Origin: Schoenobius gigantellus | Lineage: Eukaryota > Arthropoda > Insecta > Lepidoptera > Crambidae | Direction of reading: 5' to 3' | Assembly (NCBI GenBank): GCA_963935595.1 | Contig: OZ012542.1 | Location: 61,579,175 to 61,643,174, forward strand | DNA: 64,000 nt | Part shown: one piece after another, positions 10,906-24,099 of the stretch | Layout: each line of letters opens with the position of its first letter | Position numbering within the stretch: the stretch's first letter is position 1 | Notes under the pieces: model-generated | The model's database searches: none | Seen by the model: the letters and a program-made list of their open reading frames with translations, nothing else | What the model was told of the DNA's origin: nothing | Translations under genes and position numbers: made by a program

Positions 10906-13237
10906 AAGGTCGTAAGAGTAGGTAAAGTTTCATGCCTAAACTTGGCTTTTCTTCGAGAATGATCCTTCTGTACTTTAGCACTATTATTTATTCTGTACCT
11001 ACGTGCCCGACGACAGCGTGTGGCCCTATTGCAGTACGTACTGTTTGCGGCGATAGGAACGGCAGTGACAACAGATGCTGCAGTAGAAGTTTTAGGCAGT
11101 ATTTATTTATATATATTTGGAAAACAAACAGCATTTATATTATGTGAAATAGTCCAAGAAATGTAGTATACAAATGCTCTAAAAAGTTTTCACTCATAGC
11201 AAGATTACTATAATTAACATATTACGTAATTAAAAAATATATGCATGCAAATTGACTCACTAAGAGTGAATACAATATAAGATTATGAAATAATTTCTAC
11301 TAATACTACAGTATTATATGAAACAGAAATAGATACAGAAAACTGAAATGTGAAGCTATGTCATATCATATGATTTCAAACATCCCATATAGCCTTAGAG
11401 TATTTGCCCTATGGAGATGGTACGCAACAAATCGCAGTATACATTTTCTGTCACCTATTGCGGGAGGCGAGGTAAACTAAACACGCATGGGACACTAGGA
11501 AAATCGAAAATCTAAAATATTACCTTACAAAAAGGAAAATACACGCGACAAATTAACGTGTATCTACGCAATCGCCCGCAAAAACATGCCCGTGTACTGA
11601 GTTTGAGCTACCAATACAATGGTGCCATTGTATTTTTCTAACGTAACGGCATAAAAATCACTTCAAAATTGTACTTTAACGAAACACGTTAATGTATGTT
11701 TTATACTTACATGTGATAGGAAACGCCATTGACTTGAAGATTTGAGTTACTGGATCGCCTTTTGCAAGAGGAAACTGCATACCATTTTTAGGAGCTCTTA
11801 CTTGCGACACGAAACAACACCAAATGGCAGCGGCCGCGCGTAAACTAGTTTTATATAACGTATATGCTCATATGGTCAACGTACTTTGGCAGAGAGGTTC
11901 GCCTAGCCTTGCCATCTCCATACGCTAAATGTTCTAAGCATATAGCTTGTAATCCATTTTGAAAATAGAAACGTTTGTCCACAGGGAACTTCGCGCGAGC
12001 AGTCTTACCGCAGGTCCAAAGGCTATGAATGAAAAAGGCTTAGAATATATGGAACTTTATCCCGCCATAAGAATGTTACGCCAATGCCTTATTAAATAAT
12101 AGGAAATAATTTACACGTAAAAGATAAGGGCAGCAAATTCTCATTTTTGGGACGGCAAAAGAATCGAGCCCGTACAGTTATTGTCTTAAGTAGTCTTCTA
12201 TATTGTTATTCACATAGTGTATTAATTAGAATGATTTTAGTGAAATGAATGATAACTTCCAGAAACAAAGGAAATGAGACCGCTTTCCATTTCACAATAT
12301 TAAACTGAAATTATTAAAGTTGACTATCAATTGATAACCCAAAAATCTTGTCATTCCGTCTGTCTGCGTTGACCCATAAGTAACTGTGATGCAAACAAAC
12401 TATAGCAATAATAACTAACACTTATTTTAAAACCAGTCATTTTGTTCGCCCCTTTAGTTCATTAGATGAGAAGGCTTGATAAAATTAATAAGTAACCTCT
12501 GATCACTACGGATTTGTAAAACGTAAAACTAGGTGTGGCCGTAAATGCTCATCCAGCTTTTAAACGTTATGCTTTTGAAGTTCGTTCAGTCAGTGTATGA
12601 TTAACAGCAAAGAGTTACGAGGTACGTACTTTCACACTGTAGACAAAGGCTTATTGTGTTCTACTAGCTAGACAAAATGTTGACATTTAAAATTATGTCA
12701 CAGCGTGGACGGGTGAGGTGTAGACAAGACATAGAGAGGATATCGATAGTACTACTCGCTCTATTATTTACGAGTAAAGGAGATAGCAATATTAAGATGG
12801 CACTTGTGTAATATGCACTTCTTGAAAATATCATCCCTTAAAAAATTAAAAATCTCGTACGTGATACGTAAAAAAACAATATTGCTCCCCTTATTCGCTT
12901 GCAATCAGCCACATGAGTCTGGGATTCTAGACACAATCACGAACATTACAATATTCGCTAAAATATGTCTATGGTTTTGCTAACTTAGCATTTAGAAAAC
13001 TAACAAGTAATGGTTCCAATTGGATAGTGTACTTTGAATAATGATTAGGTTGCATATATTCGAGGCCTTAAGTTATTAAATCATAGTGATGTTAAAAATT
13101 TTTATTAGTTAAATAGTTGTCCTAAGTAAACAGTGATGAGCATGGACCTTATTGTTAAAAACGTCAGTCGATCAATAAATTTCGTCATGACACTGATTCT
13201 CGCTAGCGTTGATATTAATCAATATGTTGATATTGAT
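10906..13237. other. Intergenic, no gene recognised
   Basis: AT-rich sequence downstream of MON2. The short ORFs look random. It holds one probable TIR element (11388-11943). Confidence 0.5.
11388..11943. mobile_element. Possible TIR element
   Basis: The left end (TATAGCCTTAGAGTATTTG, TATGGAGATGG) is mirrored imperfectly at 11905-11943 (CCATCTCCATACGCT, CTAAGCATATA), with about three quarters of 36 positions identical. No ORF or clear duplication was found. Confidence 0.4.
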
Positions 13238-13238
13238 T

Positions 13239-13298
13239 CATCGATAAAAGCCAATTCATTCGATGTGTTGGTATCGCATGAATTAGCTTTTATCGATG
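13239..13298. repeat. Short inverted repeat
   Basis: Arms 13239-13259 and 13278-13298 (CATCGATAAAAGC and its complement, AATTCAT side inward) flank an 18-base loop. They may be the core of a MITE. Confidence 0.6.
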
Positions 13299-13737
13299 TT
13301 TATATGAGATAAATATATATTTATCGATAAATGGAACAACGCTGGATTTAACAATATATCAAAGGACTATCTAGTGCAATGCAGTGAGATGATATCAAGC
13401 CATTTTCGAAAATAATTGATCTATCCTATAGAGTCGATTACATAAATGAATTGAAACCAAAACCCAAGCTATCTTCAGAAATACTCCACCAACCCACACT
13501 AGGCCAGCTTAGTGGCAGATCGCCTATGGATCCCCTTTTTAAGGGAGGTTCACGCCTAGCTGTAGGCTGTTGCGGCCGAGACACTAGATGATACAGATTG
13601 CGCTAAACTGCTAGTTCGCTCTGAAGTTGTCTCGCGCAGAAGTATAGTCACGCACATAAAATATATTAAGTTTATTTTTATCGTGCTAAAACTTTAGTGA
13701 TGTGATATTTATTTAACATGTAGACAGAGACAGACAA
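13299..13737. other. Intergenic, nothing recognised
   Basis: No ORF, RNA or defined repeat was supported here. Confidence 0.4.
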
Positions 13738-14418
13738 TGGACTCAATTCTGTGCGCCCGTCGTCTAAATAACCTAAAACTAAAATTTCTAAATTTAAACC
13801 TAATTTAAATGGCCGGTTAAGCAAGTGCTATTCTACGGTGACAGGCCAACTAAATTTAGGCAGAGCTTTAAGCGTAATTCTAAAATTTAATTGTGTTTGT
13901 GTTGCTATCGTCAAAATATTAAAAGTAAATTAATGGATGGATCTTGTTGTTAAAGAATCTAAAACGGGTTTATGTTTATAACAGTTACATTTAATGTACA
14001 TTTTTATCTTATTTTTAACAATATTATTGTAACTACTAAAAAAATATTTTTATTTTCCTATTTATTTAAGGCGAAAACAATCAATTTGGGCAAAATTTAA
14101 ATTTCTACCTCATTTGTTATTTGGATTCGTATTTTTCATTACCAAAATGGCGGATTTTAGCAAGGTTCTAATTTTAATCGGGATGATTTTAATCGCTGCT
14201 AAAAATAGTCAGTTTAGGCTGTTTACGCGTAAAAATCTCACGTCTGGAATAGCGTTTGGACGGCTAAAGCTAAGTTGAATTGACCGTCTAAAATTAGAAA
14301 CGTCTTATTCAAATTAGCAATGGCATTTGAATTTGACAGTTACCATAGAATATAATAATGATTTAGCGGCTCCTAAATAAAATTAGGCAATTTAGCGGCC
14401 ACTTCAGAATTGAGTCCA
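13738..14418. mobile_element. TIR element with TGGACTCAATTCTG ends
   Basis: TGGACTCAATTCTG at 13738-13751 is mirrored at 14405-14418. The interior is rich in CTAAATTTAG-like words in both orientations, especially near the ends. No ORF was found, so it is taken as non-autonomous. Confidence 0.6.
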
Positions 14419-16655
14419 ATATCAATTAAATTATATACCTATATTTCGACAGCGCGACGCGAATCGTTCTGTGTTCAGAGCGGATAAGAAGTTTGGCGCA
14501 ATCTATACCAAAAAGTAACATTCGACCAATAGGCGCACGTTGTTATTCCTGAGTTCGATGACGTCATTACGGAGTGCTTTCATTGGTCAACAGAACGTTA
14601 AGATCTGTTCCACTTTTGCTAATTAGTCGAATTTATTATTATATCGAGGCCAATACAGCATCTACGCCACCCACCAGAATAGAGATGGTGGCAAGATGTG
14701 AAAATAGAAAGTCTTATTAGTCTATCAGTTACTTATTAAATAAAAGTCGGATAAGATTTTTTTGCTTTGTCGATATAACAAAAAGTACCGAGATAAAGCG
14801 ATTTTAAAAAAAAAATATAAATAAATCGTATCAAATTTTTTTTTACAACAAAATTTTGTCGACATTCCTTTCAACTCCCGGTTTTCTTGGCATGTGAGAA
14901 CTACCTTCACGCATCGCGCACCGCTGCGGGGTAAGGGCGGGTATGTAGAACCCGCCTGTGGTGTTATGTCTGAACTTGTCCTAGTTTTAATGACTACCGT
15001 GAGGTCCATTCTTTCACTGCAATGAATTTAAGTATTATAATAAATTGTATTCATCATATGTTACAACACCCCAACCATTGAACGACACTGTTACAATTTG
15101 TTACTATTTTTATATGTATATAGATATATATTAGATATATATTAGGGTTGTCAATAATAGTATTATTGCCTTGATTTAAGATTCTTTATAATATAATATT
15201 ATTGTGTTTTATTTTGTAAATTATATCGTTTGTGACTCTAACCAGTCAATCTTAATTCCCTCGTGAGCTGTGAATTTTTTTCGAAAATGTAAAGGAGAAT
15301 GCCGGTTTTTGTATGGAAACCTGTACTCATTGCTTTTAGATGAAATAACCTTTACTGGTCAGGGTATCGGTTAATATTACCACCGTCAATTAAGATTTTT
15401 CTTTTCGAATCCGCAGTGCTGAGATTTTTTCACAAAACTATATTTTCAAAGAAGCCCGCCTAAAATAAGCAATACAGCAAATATACCCACCTTGTTCCAC
15501 ATAAGCATTTTTAGCCATAATTATTAACATTTTTAGCATTAGTTTAGTTCATATATACGAAAATAACAGCAAAATATAGCAAAACCAAACAAAACACAAA
15601 GGATGCGTAAGCGTAGCTAAACGACGACCGGAAATCACAGAGTATAAAGGTTAGCTTTAGGCTGCGGTCCGAAAACCGATAAAAGTTATGAGCAGCTAGA
15701 TCACTACATGTTTATTTAGTCATAACATTAACATAATATCAAAAGAAAAATTATTTCAACCGTCGTCCAATCAAATATTATTATTCTGCAGTCGATTTTT
15801 CTTTTTTCGTTGCTACTATTCGATTTTTTTTATGGCAATGCACATACTTTATCAAATTCTTAACTGCCGGAAGTCAGAAATTTGGGTTAACTTTTTTAAA
15901 TTTATAATTATAACCCGGATTTAATAATTATTCATAATTTGCTAAAAGTAGTATAAAAATGTTAAGATATTTATGGAATCAAAATCATTTTTAAGCAATG
16001 AGTACAGGTTTCGGCATTCTCCTTTTATACTTATCTGTAGTTGTTTTATAGTTTTGCAATTCCAATAAAATATTTTTTTTTGTATTATTATTATAGATTT
16101 AACTGATATTGTTTTTATTTTAATAGACATCACGTATATGTAACAACTATCACAATATTTTTAAATTTAACTACAGTGTATTGTTTAAGAAACCTCTATT
16201 TTTTAGAAGTAACACACATGTTTGATGCTTTCCATAAATCTGCACACTAACGAACTATCTACAATTTGCGAGACAACATTGTGCAATGTATTTGTATTTA
16301 TTTACCAATTATAGTGTAGTGACGAAATAGCGCACGAGAAATATCGAATTTTAACGCGTGTAGTTGACTTGTAATATAGGTATGATAGATAGATCACTTT
16401 GAATTTAGAATTGTTAATATATAACAAGAATGGATGCGGCATTTATATTGAATAATGACAACAATTGCTTCTAGCCGTGAAAATACAAAATTTATTGTCA
16501 ATGTTTCTATAAGTTTAATTAAAGTTCTAAAAAAATAAGTTTCTATAAGCCAAACTACATTCAAATGTCGCCAAACACCGACCAGTGCATTTGTCCCCGT
16601 CTCAATGCCGCCATCTGTCAAAAATCCTCTGATATTCGCACTCAATCTACTACAG
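14419..16655. other. Intergenic, no gene recognised
   Basis: AT-rich. It includes one end of the GGCTGCGGTCCGAAA family at 15660. A GC-richer stretch at 14875-15010 has a short - strand ORF without recognisable motifs. Confidence 0.45.
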
Positions 16656-16993
16656 CAGGGTTTCCCAACCAGTGAGGCGCGCCCCACTTGGGGGGCGTAG
16701 AGAGAACCAAGGGGGGGGGGGGGGGGCAGCGAGCGACTCCAAAATTACTGTGGACTGACTACTATGAAGCCAAGGATTCCCAATTGGTTAATAAAGTGCA
16801 GCCACAGTGCTCTCATTAATTGTATGTTTTACTTTTCTTAGTTGATTACCTAATTTTAATTAAAACAAAACACGCCAATATTTTCGTTTGTTTAATTTTC
16901 TTATTTTGACTCCCCATTTCGGCCCCTAGGGGGGCGTAGTATTTTAGCATAATGTTGGGTGAGGTGCATAGGGTAAAAGGTTGGGAACCCCTG
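16656..16993. mobile_element. hAT-type MITE with 8-bp target duplication
   Basis: It starts CAGGGTTTCCCAACC and ends GGTTGGGAACCCCTG, the terminal pattern common in hAT elements. It is flanked by TACTACAG (16648-16655) and CACTACAG (16994-17001), seven of eight identical. The interior includes GGGGGCGTAG words and a G-run, with no transposase. Confidence 0.8.
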
Positions 16994-17001
16994 CACTACA
17001 G

Positions 17002-18277
17002 TGATACGAACACTTATGATCGGCAGAGCCCAGAGCCATTAAGAAAAATTTGCCATTAACATCTGATTGATATCTTATAACATCAAAAAAGTGAAAATCG
17101 ATTGTTATGCGTTTTGATCGGTCGTGTTATTCTAACATCACAATGATGGTAAAAAATGACCCTGATCAGCGAGTGAGTAACGTCCCATTACACGAGGTGG
17201 GTGCGACAATTAATTTAATTGCACACCTAATGACTTTCAAACGCTATATACAAAAAATTAAGCAAAAATACCTAGCCGTTTAGTTAGAGGACATAACTTT
17301 TTATTTTTAACATATTTTCAACACGATGTAGAAAATAGATTTTTTTTTTGGTATGAATTTGTTCTTCTTGTTTTGGTTCCTAATGTATGCCTAGCAGATG
17401 TTGAAATTTTAAAAAGTCGGTTTATTTTGTTTCCTATTCTTTGTTATTTAGTTTATATTAAAAAATAATTATTTGAGTGTTAAGTTACTTTTAATCATTT
17501 CAAATTAATTCTAATAATATTGGTTGTTTTTCCATTTATTTTGTATTGATGTCTCCATCTTGTAAAATAAACCTTGATTATCGCTTACTGGCTTACCTAC
17601 TCATAATCCGACTCCTTCATTTTATTTGAATGCCGCATCCATAATGTATAGGTACTAAATAATCATAAACGCTATCTTTTTTTGCCGTTTCAATCCCGTG
17701 GCAGGATGACCCACTATATGGAACAATATTGTTTTGGTTATATGATTAACATATTTTTCTGGCAATTTCGAATGAACTCGAAACATTTGCGGAACGTGAG
17801 GACCGTTAGTAGTACCTATCCTCCCAAAATCTCCCATTTGATTGGGCGTTGTAAAGTCGAATGCACCGCCTTCCCGCTCAAAACCCGTACCACTGGTTTT
17901 ATTTACTTCACCATATTAAACTTGTCCACGGAATTAAAACGATCAAAATCTGTCACTGTATAAATAATTTACATATAATAAGTAGATGTTTTTTATGAAG
18001 GTTTGATATAGTGAATTGTTACCGGTCTTATGAATTGTTGTAGTTTTAAGGTAGCACACGTTTTTATCGATAGTCTCTAAGACACGGCAGCCCTGTCCTC
18101 ATGATCGCTTAATATTGTTTTAACCTTGCTCTAAGCCCTGTAGCAACCGTGAGTGCTAACGAATGAGTCCTTTCATCGATCGGCATTTTTTTTGCATACC
18201 TGCTGTAGGATTGAAGATATTCAGGTCGGAAACGATAAGTTATTTCACTCAATTATTACTTAACCATACAAGATCCT
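17002..18277. other. Intergenic, nothing recognised
   Basis: AT-rich sequence without defensible genes. ORFs of up to 93 codons overlap on both strands near 17655-17963 and show no family motifs. Confidence 0.4.
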
Positions 18278-18520
18278 GCAGGTCAATTATGGATCTCTCA
18301 TCGTATGACATGGTATAAATTTGAGAAAAAGAAGTCATGAAATGATGCATTGCGTATTACCGATCTCAAATAATATCATCACTATGGCATAATTTCAATG
18401 ATGTCATCATTAAATAATGAACAAATGATTAAAAATCTGACCGGAAATCGTATTTTCGTTTTGCACTATGATATCATATGATGTCATTTGCAAAACCATG
18501 AGATCGGTAATAGGCCCTCT
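18278..18520. mobile_element. MITE (ATTACCGATCT family), copy 1
   Basis: The inner inverted repeats ATTACCGATCT (18356) and AGATCGGTAAT (18501-18511) and the outer words CCTGCAGG and TAATAGGCC are shared, in reverse, with 61889-62126. It is non-coding. Confidence 0.6.
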
Positions 18521-19034
18521 GATCCTGGACGTGTTTTACGAGCTTTATCAAATGGTATCAAAAATATGTTATAATATGGAAACTGTAAACATTGATTTTT
18601 GGATAGATCCAGTTTATTTTAGCAACCATTATTGATAACATTAGATAGAGCTCGAGCTAAAAAACAAGTCACAACGTTTTGCGGCCACTGTAAAACATCC
18701 ACATTGCAAAATTCATGCTCTGGCCATCATGCTACATTGATCACAACGCGTTGTAGTATTGCAGAAAAGCTACGTTTAATCCAATATTTTAGTGCCAAAT
18801 AGCAAATAGATTTAGTTTAACGTCTACAAACGAAAGTGGCGCAGTACTGTACTGAATAAAATGTTTTCGAATTCCTTATTATTTCATTGTAACTTTTTAT
18901 TTTTTAAAGACTTTATATTTATTTTATAAACTAAGCTTTTATTTGGAATGAGTAAATTACTCTTTGATGTGCCTATAGTAATTTACTTATGTCTTTAATA
19001 ATATTACGAAAGTCGTCAATTCGTGCGTGCTGCT

Positions 19035-19545
19035 AGTGATGTCGTACGAAACTGAGACGTGGCCGCTTACAATGGGTTTCATCAGAAGGCTCAATTCCAC
19101 GAAATGAAGAGGGTTATCCTGAGGGTTTCTCTATGCGATCGCATCAAAAAAGATGAGATCCGTAGAAGAACTATAAAGTCACCGACATATCCCAAAGAGT
19201 ATGGACTGGACATTATAACTCGCAGGTCTGACGGCCGTTGGAGCGGAAGGAAAGATCCTCGAGTGGCGGCCGCGTACCGGGAAACGCAGCGTTGGTAGGC
19301 CTCCCACAAGGTAGACCGACGATCTGGTGAAGGTCGCGGGAAGCCGCTGGATGCGGGAGGCGCAGGACCGATCGGTTTGGAGAGACCTGGGGTAGGCCTG
19401 TGTCCAACAGTAGGCGTCTCTTGACTGAAATGGGTTTATTACCAATAAAATATTCATTGTTGATGTTATATACATTGGGAGGAGGCCTATGTCTAGCAGT
19501 GGGCCTCTCTTGGCTGAAATGATGATGATGATGTTACATATATAT
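19035..19545 (+). pseudogene. RTE-type LINE 3' end, decayed
   Basis: The frames piece together an RTE-clade C-terminus: YETETWPLTMGFIRR, LEWRPRTGKRSVGRPPTRW, then DDLVKVAGSRWMREAQDRS, with stops and frame changes. It ends with GGCCTATGTCTAGCAGTGGG and a (GAT)n tail at about 19520-19537, as RTE elements do. Confidence 0.75.
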
Positions 19546-21067
19546 TATTCCTGGTTAAAATTATCATACCTACTTATAAGCTTGTGTTGGCACATACGGT
19601 CCCAAGAAATTCAACCCTTGTGGATTTTCTCTAATGAAATTCGTATTTATTTGAACTTACCGTTATAATAATTTACCCGACATTTCAGATTTATGACCTT
19701 TCTTTGAGTAATAAGGAAAAATTATAACTAACAATTTGTCAAATTGTTTATTCAAGGAAAACGTTAATATCAGTAATGAACAATGTATTGGTTCGCGTAC
19801 CTATGTTTGCGTGGGTTATTTTTGTAAGTACTGCAAAATGTTTTGTGTAATGTTGTGTTATTGAAATTGATGATTATATGAAATTGTGTCATGACCAAAT
19901 TGTTTTGTTTTATTTAAAGCCTTCCCGTTGCTTGGTTTTACTTTTTGTGTTGGAAGAGAGCATTACATAGATTCCTCGACAACTTAAAAGGAGCTGGCTA
20001 TCTCTATATCTAATTCTCGAAACACAACAATGTTATTATTATTATGGCGACAAACTTAGATAAAATGGTGGTAGCTAGCCAGGTGTGCTCATGAGCCGTT
20101 CCACTAACGAAACCGAGCAGAAAACTACAGAATGGATTGAACAATAAAGGAAAAATAAATTATTTCACAACAATGAGATGCATATGGAGTCAATTTAATG
20201 ATGACCGAAGAGGTTTATTTAGAGAAGCACATCAATAACTGGGTGTGGTGGGACCCTTAAGAAAGGCGAAAAGAGTATTTAAAATTCGAACGCAGCCGAT
20301 GCTCGGATGGTCTTCCATTGCACTTTGCTCGCCTGTTGAAAAAACCGCTGCGCGTGGCGCTTCAAGCAAAAACTCAAAACGCTTTCGCTACGAGTTTCCT
20401 ACCCTTTCTTTCTGAAAAGATGAAAACAGGCATTTCGCAATGGTAAATTCGCCCTCCGCAAACTACTTGTCAGCTCAAGATTATCTCCACAGGCACTAAG
20501 AACGAGCTTGTATAGCCACCCGCAGCTATTTAAGCAATTACTCTTGATTCCCAACCACGCATCACGCTACCTATATAAGGACAATGAACAAGTGAGTAGG
20601 TTTCCCACTGTAGCAAGACTAGAGTCCAGACGCACAGGGCATATATCACATTTACCTTTTTAATACCATATCTTAAAGGCCGTTTTCACATACAAATGTA
20701 GGTAAGTAGTCCTCTGTTTCTTTCTTCCTGGATAATGGCAACATAAAATGTTCTATGACCACCATTAGCTTGTTCCTATGTTTTTCTTTAAAGTTAATTA
20801 TTAAAAGAGATTTAAACCTTCAAAAACCTAAAAAATGGCCAAGATTTTGCGCTGTATTCGAACATCCAGCAAACAAAGTTAAGGCGCCAAGTTCCGATCA
20901 TTAGTCCGTTCAGCTAGCTATGGTCTATGACGGTATTTATATCAGACCACAGATTATATAATACTACAGTAGTCAAACGATCTAGCGCCTATTTGTACTC
21001 ACCACGCTGTTTTTATTATCTTCATAGTTCGTTGCACTTTTGGGGTGCGGTTCATAATCGGATATCA
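19546..21067. other. Intergenic with SINE and repeat remnants
   Basis: It holds a SINE-like fragment at 20010-20125 (GGCGACAAACTTAG, GTGGTAGCTAGCCAGGTG, related to 25700-25923) and the second copy of an unnamed repeat at 20665-20830. No gene was recognised. Confidence 0.5.
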
Positions 21068-21446
21068 GAGGCGCGTTCAGAGCCTTCGCGCGAAGTACAA
21101 CTTTTCGCTCTAATATAACCCCGTTCAATGCCTTCGAGCGTGACAACCGGGTGAAACAACCGGCCCGTCCAAGACCTTAGAGTGTCGGCACGAGTTACAA
21201 TACAACCGAACAACCATCGATTTTGATGGTTGTAAAACGCTCTGACATTTATGACTGAAATACTCTTACGTGATTGGATGATATTGGCGGCCATATTCTA
21301 TAATGTCATCTACTAGAAAGAGAGAGAAATAAAAAATCATGTGAAAGAGGGAGATAAAAGATTTGGTTGCTGCAATCCGTTCAACGCCTTTGAGCGAGTT
21401 AAAAAACAACCGGACAACTACACCCACAGGCGCTGAACGCGCCTCA
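21068..21446. mobile_element. MITE with GAGGCGCGTTCAG ends, copy 1
   Basis: It begins GAGGCGCGTTCAGAGCC and ends GCGCTGAACGCGCCTC. The whole segment is the reverse complement of 46620-46989. Internal words include CAACCGGGTGAAACAACCG and GGATGATATTGGCGGCCAT. Confidence 0.75.
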
Positions 21447-23520
21447 GTGCAAACGTTTGCATGCATGCAAACAACCCGTTCATATCGTTAGCACGCTGCT
21501 CACGGACGTAAGCACTCAGATCAATTTTGAACCGAGCTTTCGATCTGTGAGTCTGTCAAGTTGACAGTTAATGTAATTTGAAAAGAAAATTTGGAGGGAG
21601 ACGTATTGTGCCTCCAGTATCTTTACAGAGCACTTCTGTATTAAGTGTAGATAATTTAATGAAAAAATAAATTCGAACAAACTAAAATAAAAATAAAACT
21701 GATGTTGACATTGACAGTTCTGGAGACAGTGCACTACCTCTTTTCTGTTAGCATCAATCGGTGACGTCATCAATTACGTCATACCGCATACAAAATGCGC
21801 ACATGAGCAATTTTGGACCGATTGTTCGCGTGCAAATAGCGCACACGAGCGCTGATATCAAATTATGAACCGCACTCTTGGACAGCAAAATCACGATAGA
21901 TTTTTTGTTATAAAATATAAGGTAACAATTCACGTTTTAAATAAATCTTATTTTTTATATAGATAAAACACGATGTAACGTCGGGTAAGGTGCGGTTGCG
22001 CATTTCCCCCCTAAAAAAAGGTACAACAACGATGTATTTTTAATACCCTGACAAAACTTTAAAATTGCAACAATTTCAAGTTGCCTCCAGATATTTCGGC
22101 ACTTAAATCTGGCAACTCTAACTACACGCGATAGTCGAATAGCCCTTTGCAAGCAGCATTCCACCTCATCAAAAATAAGGGTGAAATAAATACATTTTCA
22201 ACACACTTGCTCGTAAAGTGGATCTTAATACCTTGCATTTAGATCCGTTATTCAGTATATTAAACACGAGTGCTTTTCACTTTACATAATCGCATAAGTG
22301 CTGTACCTAATCTTAACACGACAAATTCTAATTTGTTTAAGATTGCAAAGTAAATGTATATCCAGTACGCATTCTTAACTTAGTAGCTTAATACTTTTTT
22401 TTAAACACGACTTTATGCGGCTGCCAATTGGAAACAAATGAACAGCCTACTACTTACGGTTACTACGGTTACTTGAATATTAAATTAACAACGACATTTA
22501 AACACAAACATTTAAAAACAATAATTAATAATAACCTATAACTAAAATAAATTATTAAAAATTCACACAAACATGTTTTTTAAAAACTAAAATATTCGGT
22601 TTATTTACTTTTGAATTTTGGCTGTTTGGCCCTTTTTTGTTGGCTGTATGAAGAGTTTAGCCATGGGCATGGATTTTTTTGCCTTTTTGTTGTAATTGAT
22701 AATTGATTATCTACAAATATGTCGAGTCCAAGTGAAGAAGAATCCATATTATTAACTCCGCCGGAAATAATTAAGAGGATTGTGAGGCTGTAAATTTTCA
22801 TACAAAAAGCGATAACGCTTTTCTCCCACTAAACATAGTCCAATTTTCATAATTTTTGGAAATGTTGTAGATATAATGAAGATCTAGGTTTGTACGTTTT
22901 GATTTTGAAGAAATATTGCTCAGAATATAAATTATTAGCATCTAAATATCTATATTTTAGACTTAAAAACTACCTTGAGCATTTTTATCTTTTTTTGACT
23001 AAATTTTACTGAATTACGAAAAAAGCAAAACGTACAAACATCGTTTAAGGTATACTGAATAGAATGAGACCAAAAGTGTCTAATTTCGTAAAGGTTTAGG
23101 GGGGTAAAACAGTTATCGCCCGAAACAATATTTCAAACAGGAATTGTAGGCAATTTCGACCAGTTCTTGCAACTCTCTCTATCGCACGATACGGGTCGGG
23201 GGCAGGGGTATAATGGGGCATAATCTACTAGTGATGTGACATAATGTTATCGTAGTTATTGTCGACTAGGGAGGAGAAAGTGATATCGATATATCGATCA
23301 ATACTGAAAGGTATTACTCAAGTCTACACAAATACCTTCTACATCAAAAAGTAAATGTCTTTTCGAATATGTACGTTTATTGATTTTAGTGTTTTATTTT
23401 AAGGATCTTATTTCAATACAAACCTTATTTAAGGGTAAGCAGCCTGTAGCCTGTTAACTAACTGTAAATTCCCAAAATCAAATAAGAAAATAAATTGTAA
23501 GTAAGTATGTAGTTGTTTGA
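21447..23520. other. Intergenic, no gene recognised
   Basis: AT-rich sequence with several short ORFs lacking family motifs. A segment at 22795-23130 starts near AAAAGCGATAACGCTTTT and has the look of an old repeat, but no partner is present in the window. Confidence 0.4.
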
Positions 23521-24090
23521 TAACCGACTTCGAAAAAAGGAGGTTACTCAATTCGACCGTATACCTATATGCTTTTTTTTATGTTTGTTCGCGGATACCT
23601 TCGTCGTTTATGAACCGATTTTGATGATTCTTTTTGTATTCGATAGGATACTCCAAGGCTGGTCCCATGGTCATCAAGTTAGGATCTGATAATGGGATCC
23701 CATAAAAATGGAGAAAAACCATTAAATATTTACGTGTGTCCAACGTGTTTTGTGTATATGTTACGCGATTACTCCGCCAATTGTTGACCGATTTTCAAAA
23801 TTATTTTTGTATTCGATAGAGTATGGTGATGATGGGATCCCATGAAAATCGAGGGAAACCCTAATTTAATACTAGGGTATTATATTAGGGTTTCTTTCAC
23901 TAAAAAGACTTCATTCACTAAAAAGTTAAAAATAAAAAATATTTTCCAAAAAATAAAAACCGACTTCAAAAACACTGAAAAGTTACCGGCACGGACTTCA
24001 ATATAAAAGTGTGATGTTGTCTGTACCTATTCTTATAATTATTTTTAACTTTTCAGTGTTTTTGAAGTCGGTTTTTATCTTTTATAATAG
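23521..24090. repeat. ACCGACTTC repeat family, copy 1
   Basis: It begins AACCGACTTCGAAAAAAGGA and ends TGTTTTTGAAGTCGGTTTTT. A foldback joins 23980-24010 and 24045-24075. Copies of the same family, with much longer hairpins, lie at 34735-35265 and 60405-60895. Confidence 0.6.
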
Positions 24091-24099
24091 ATATGTGCC

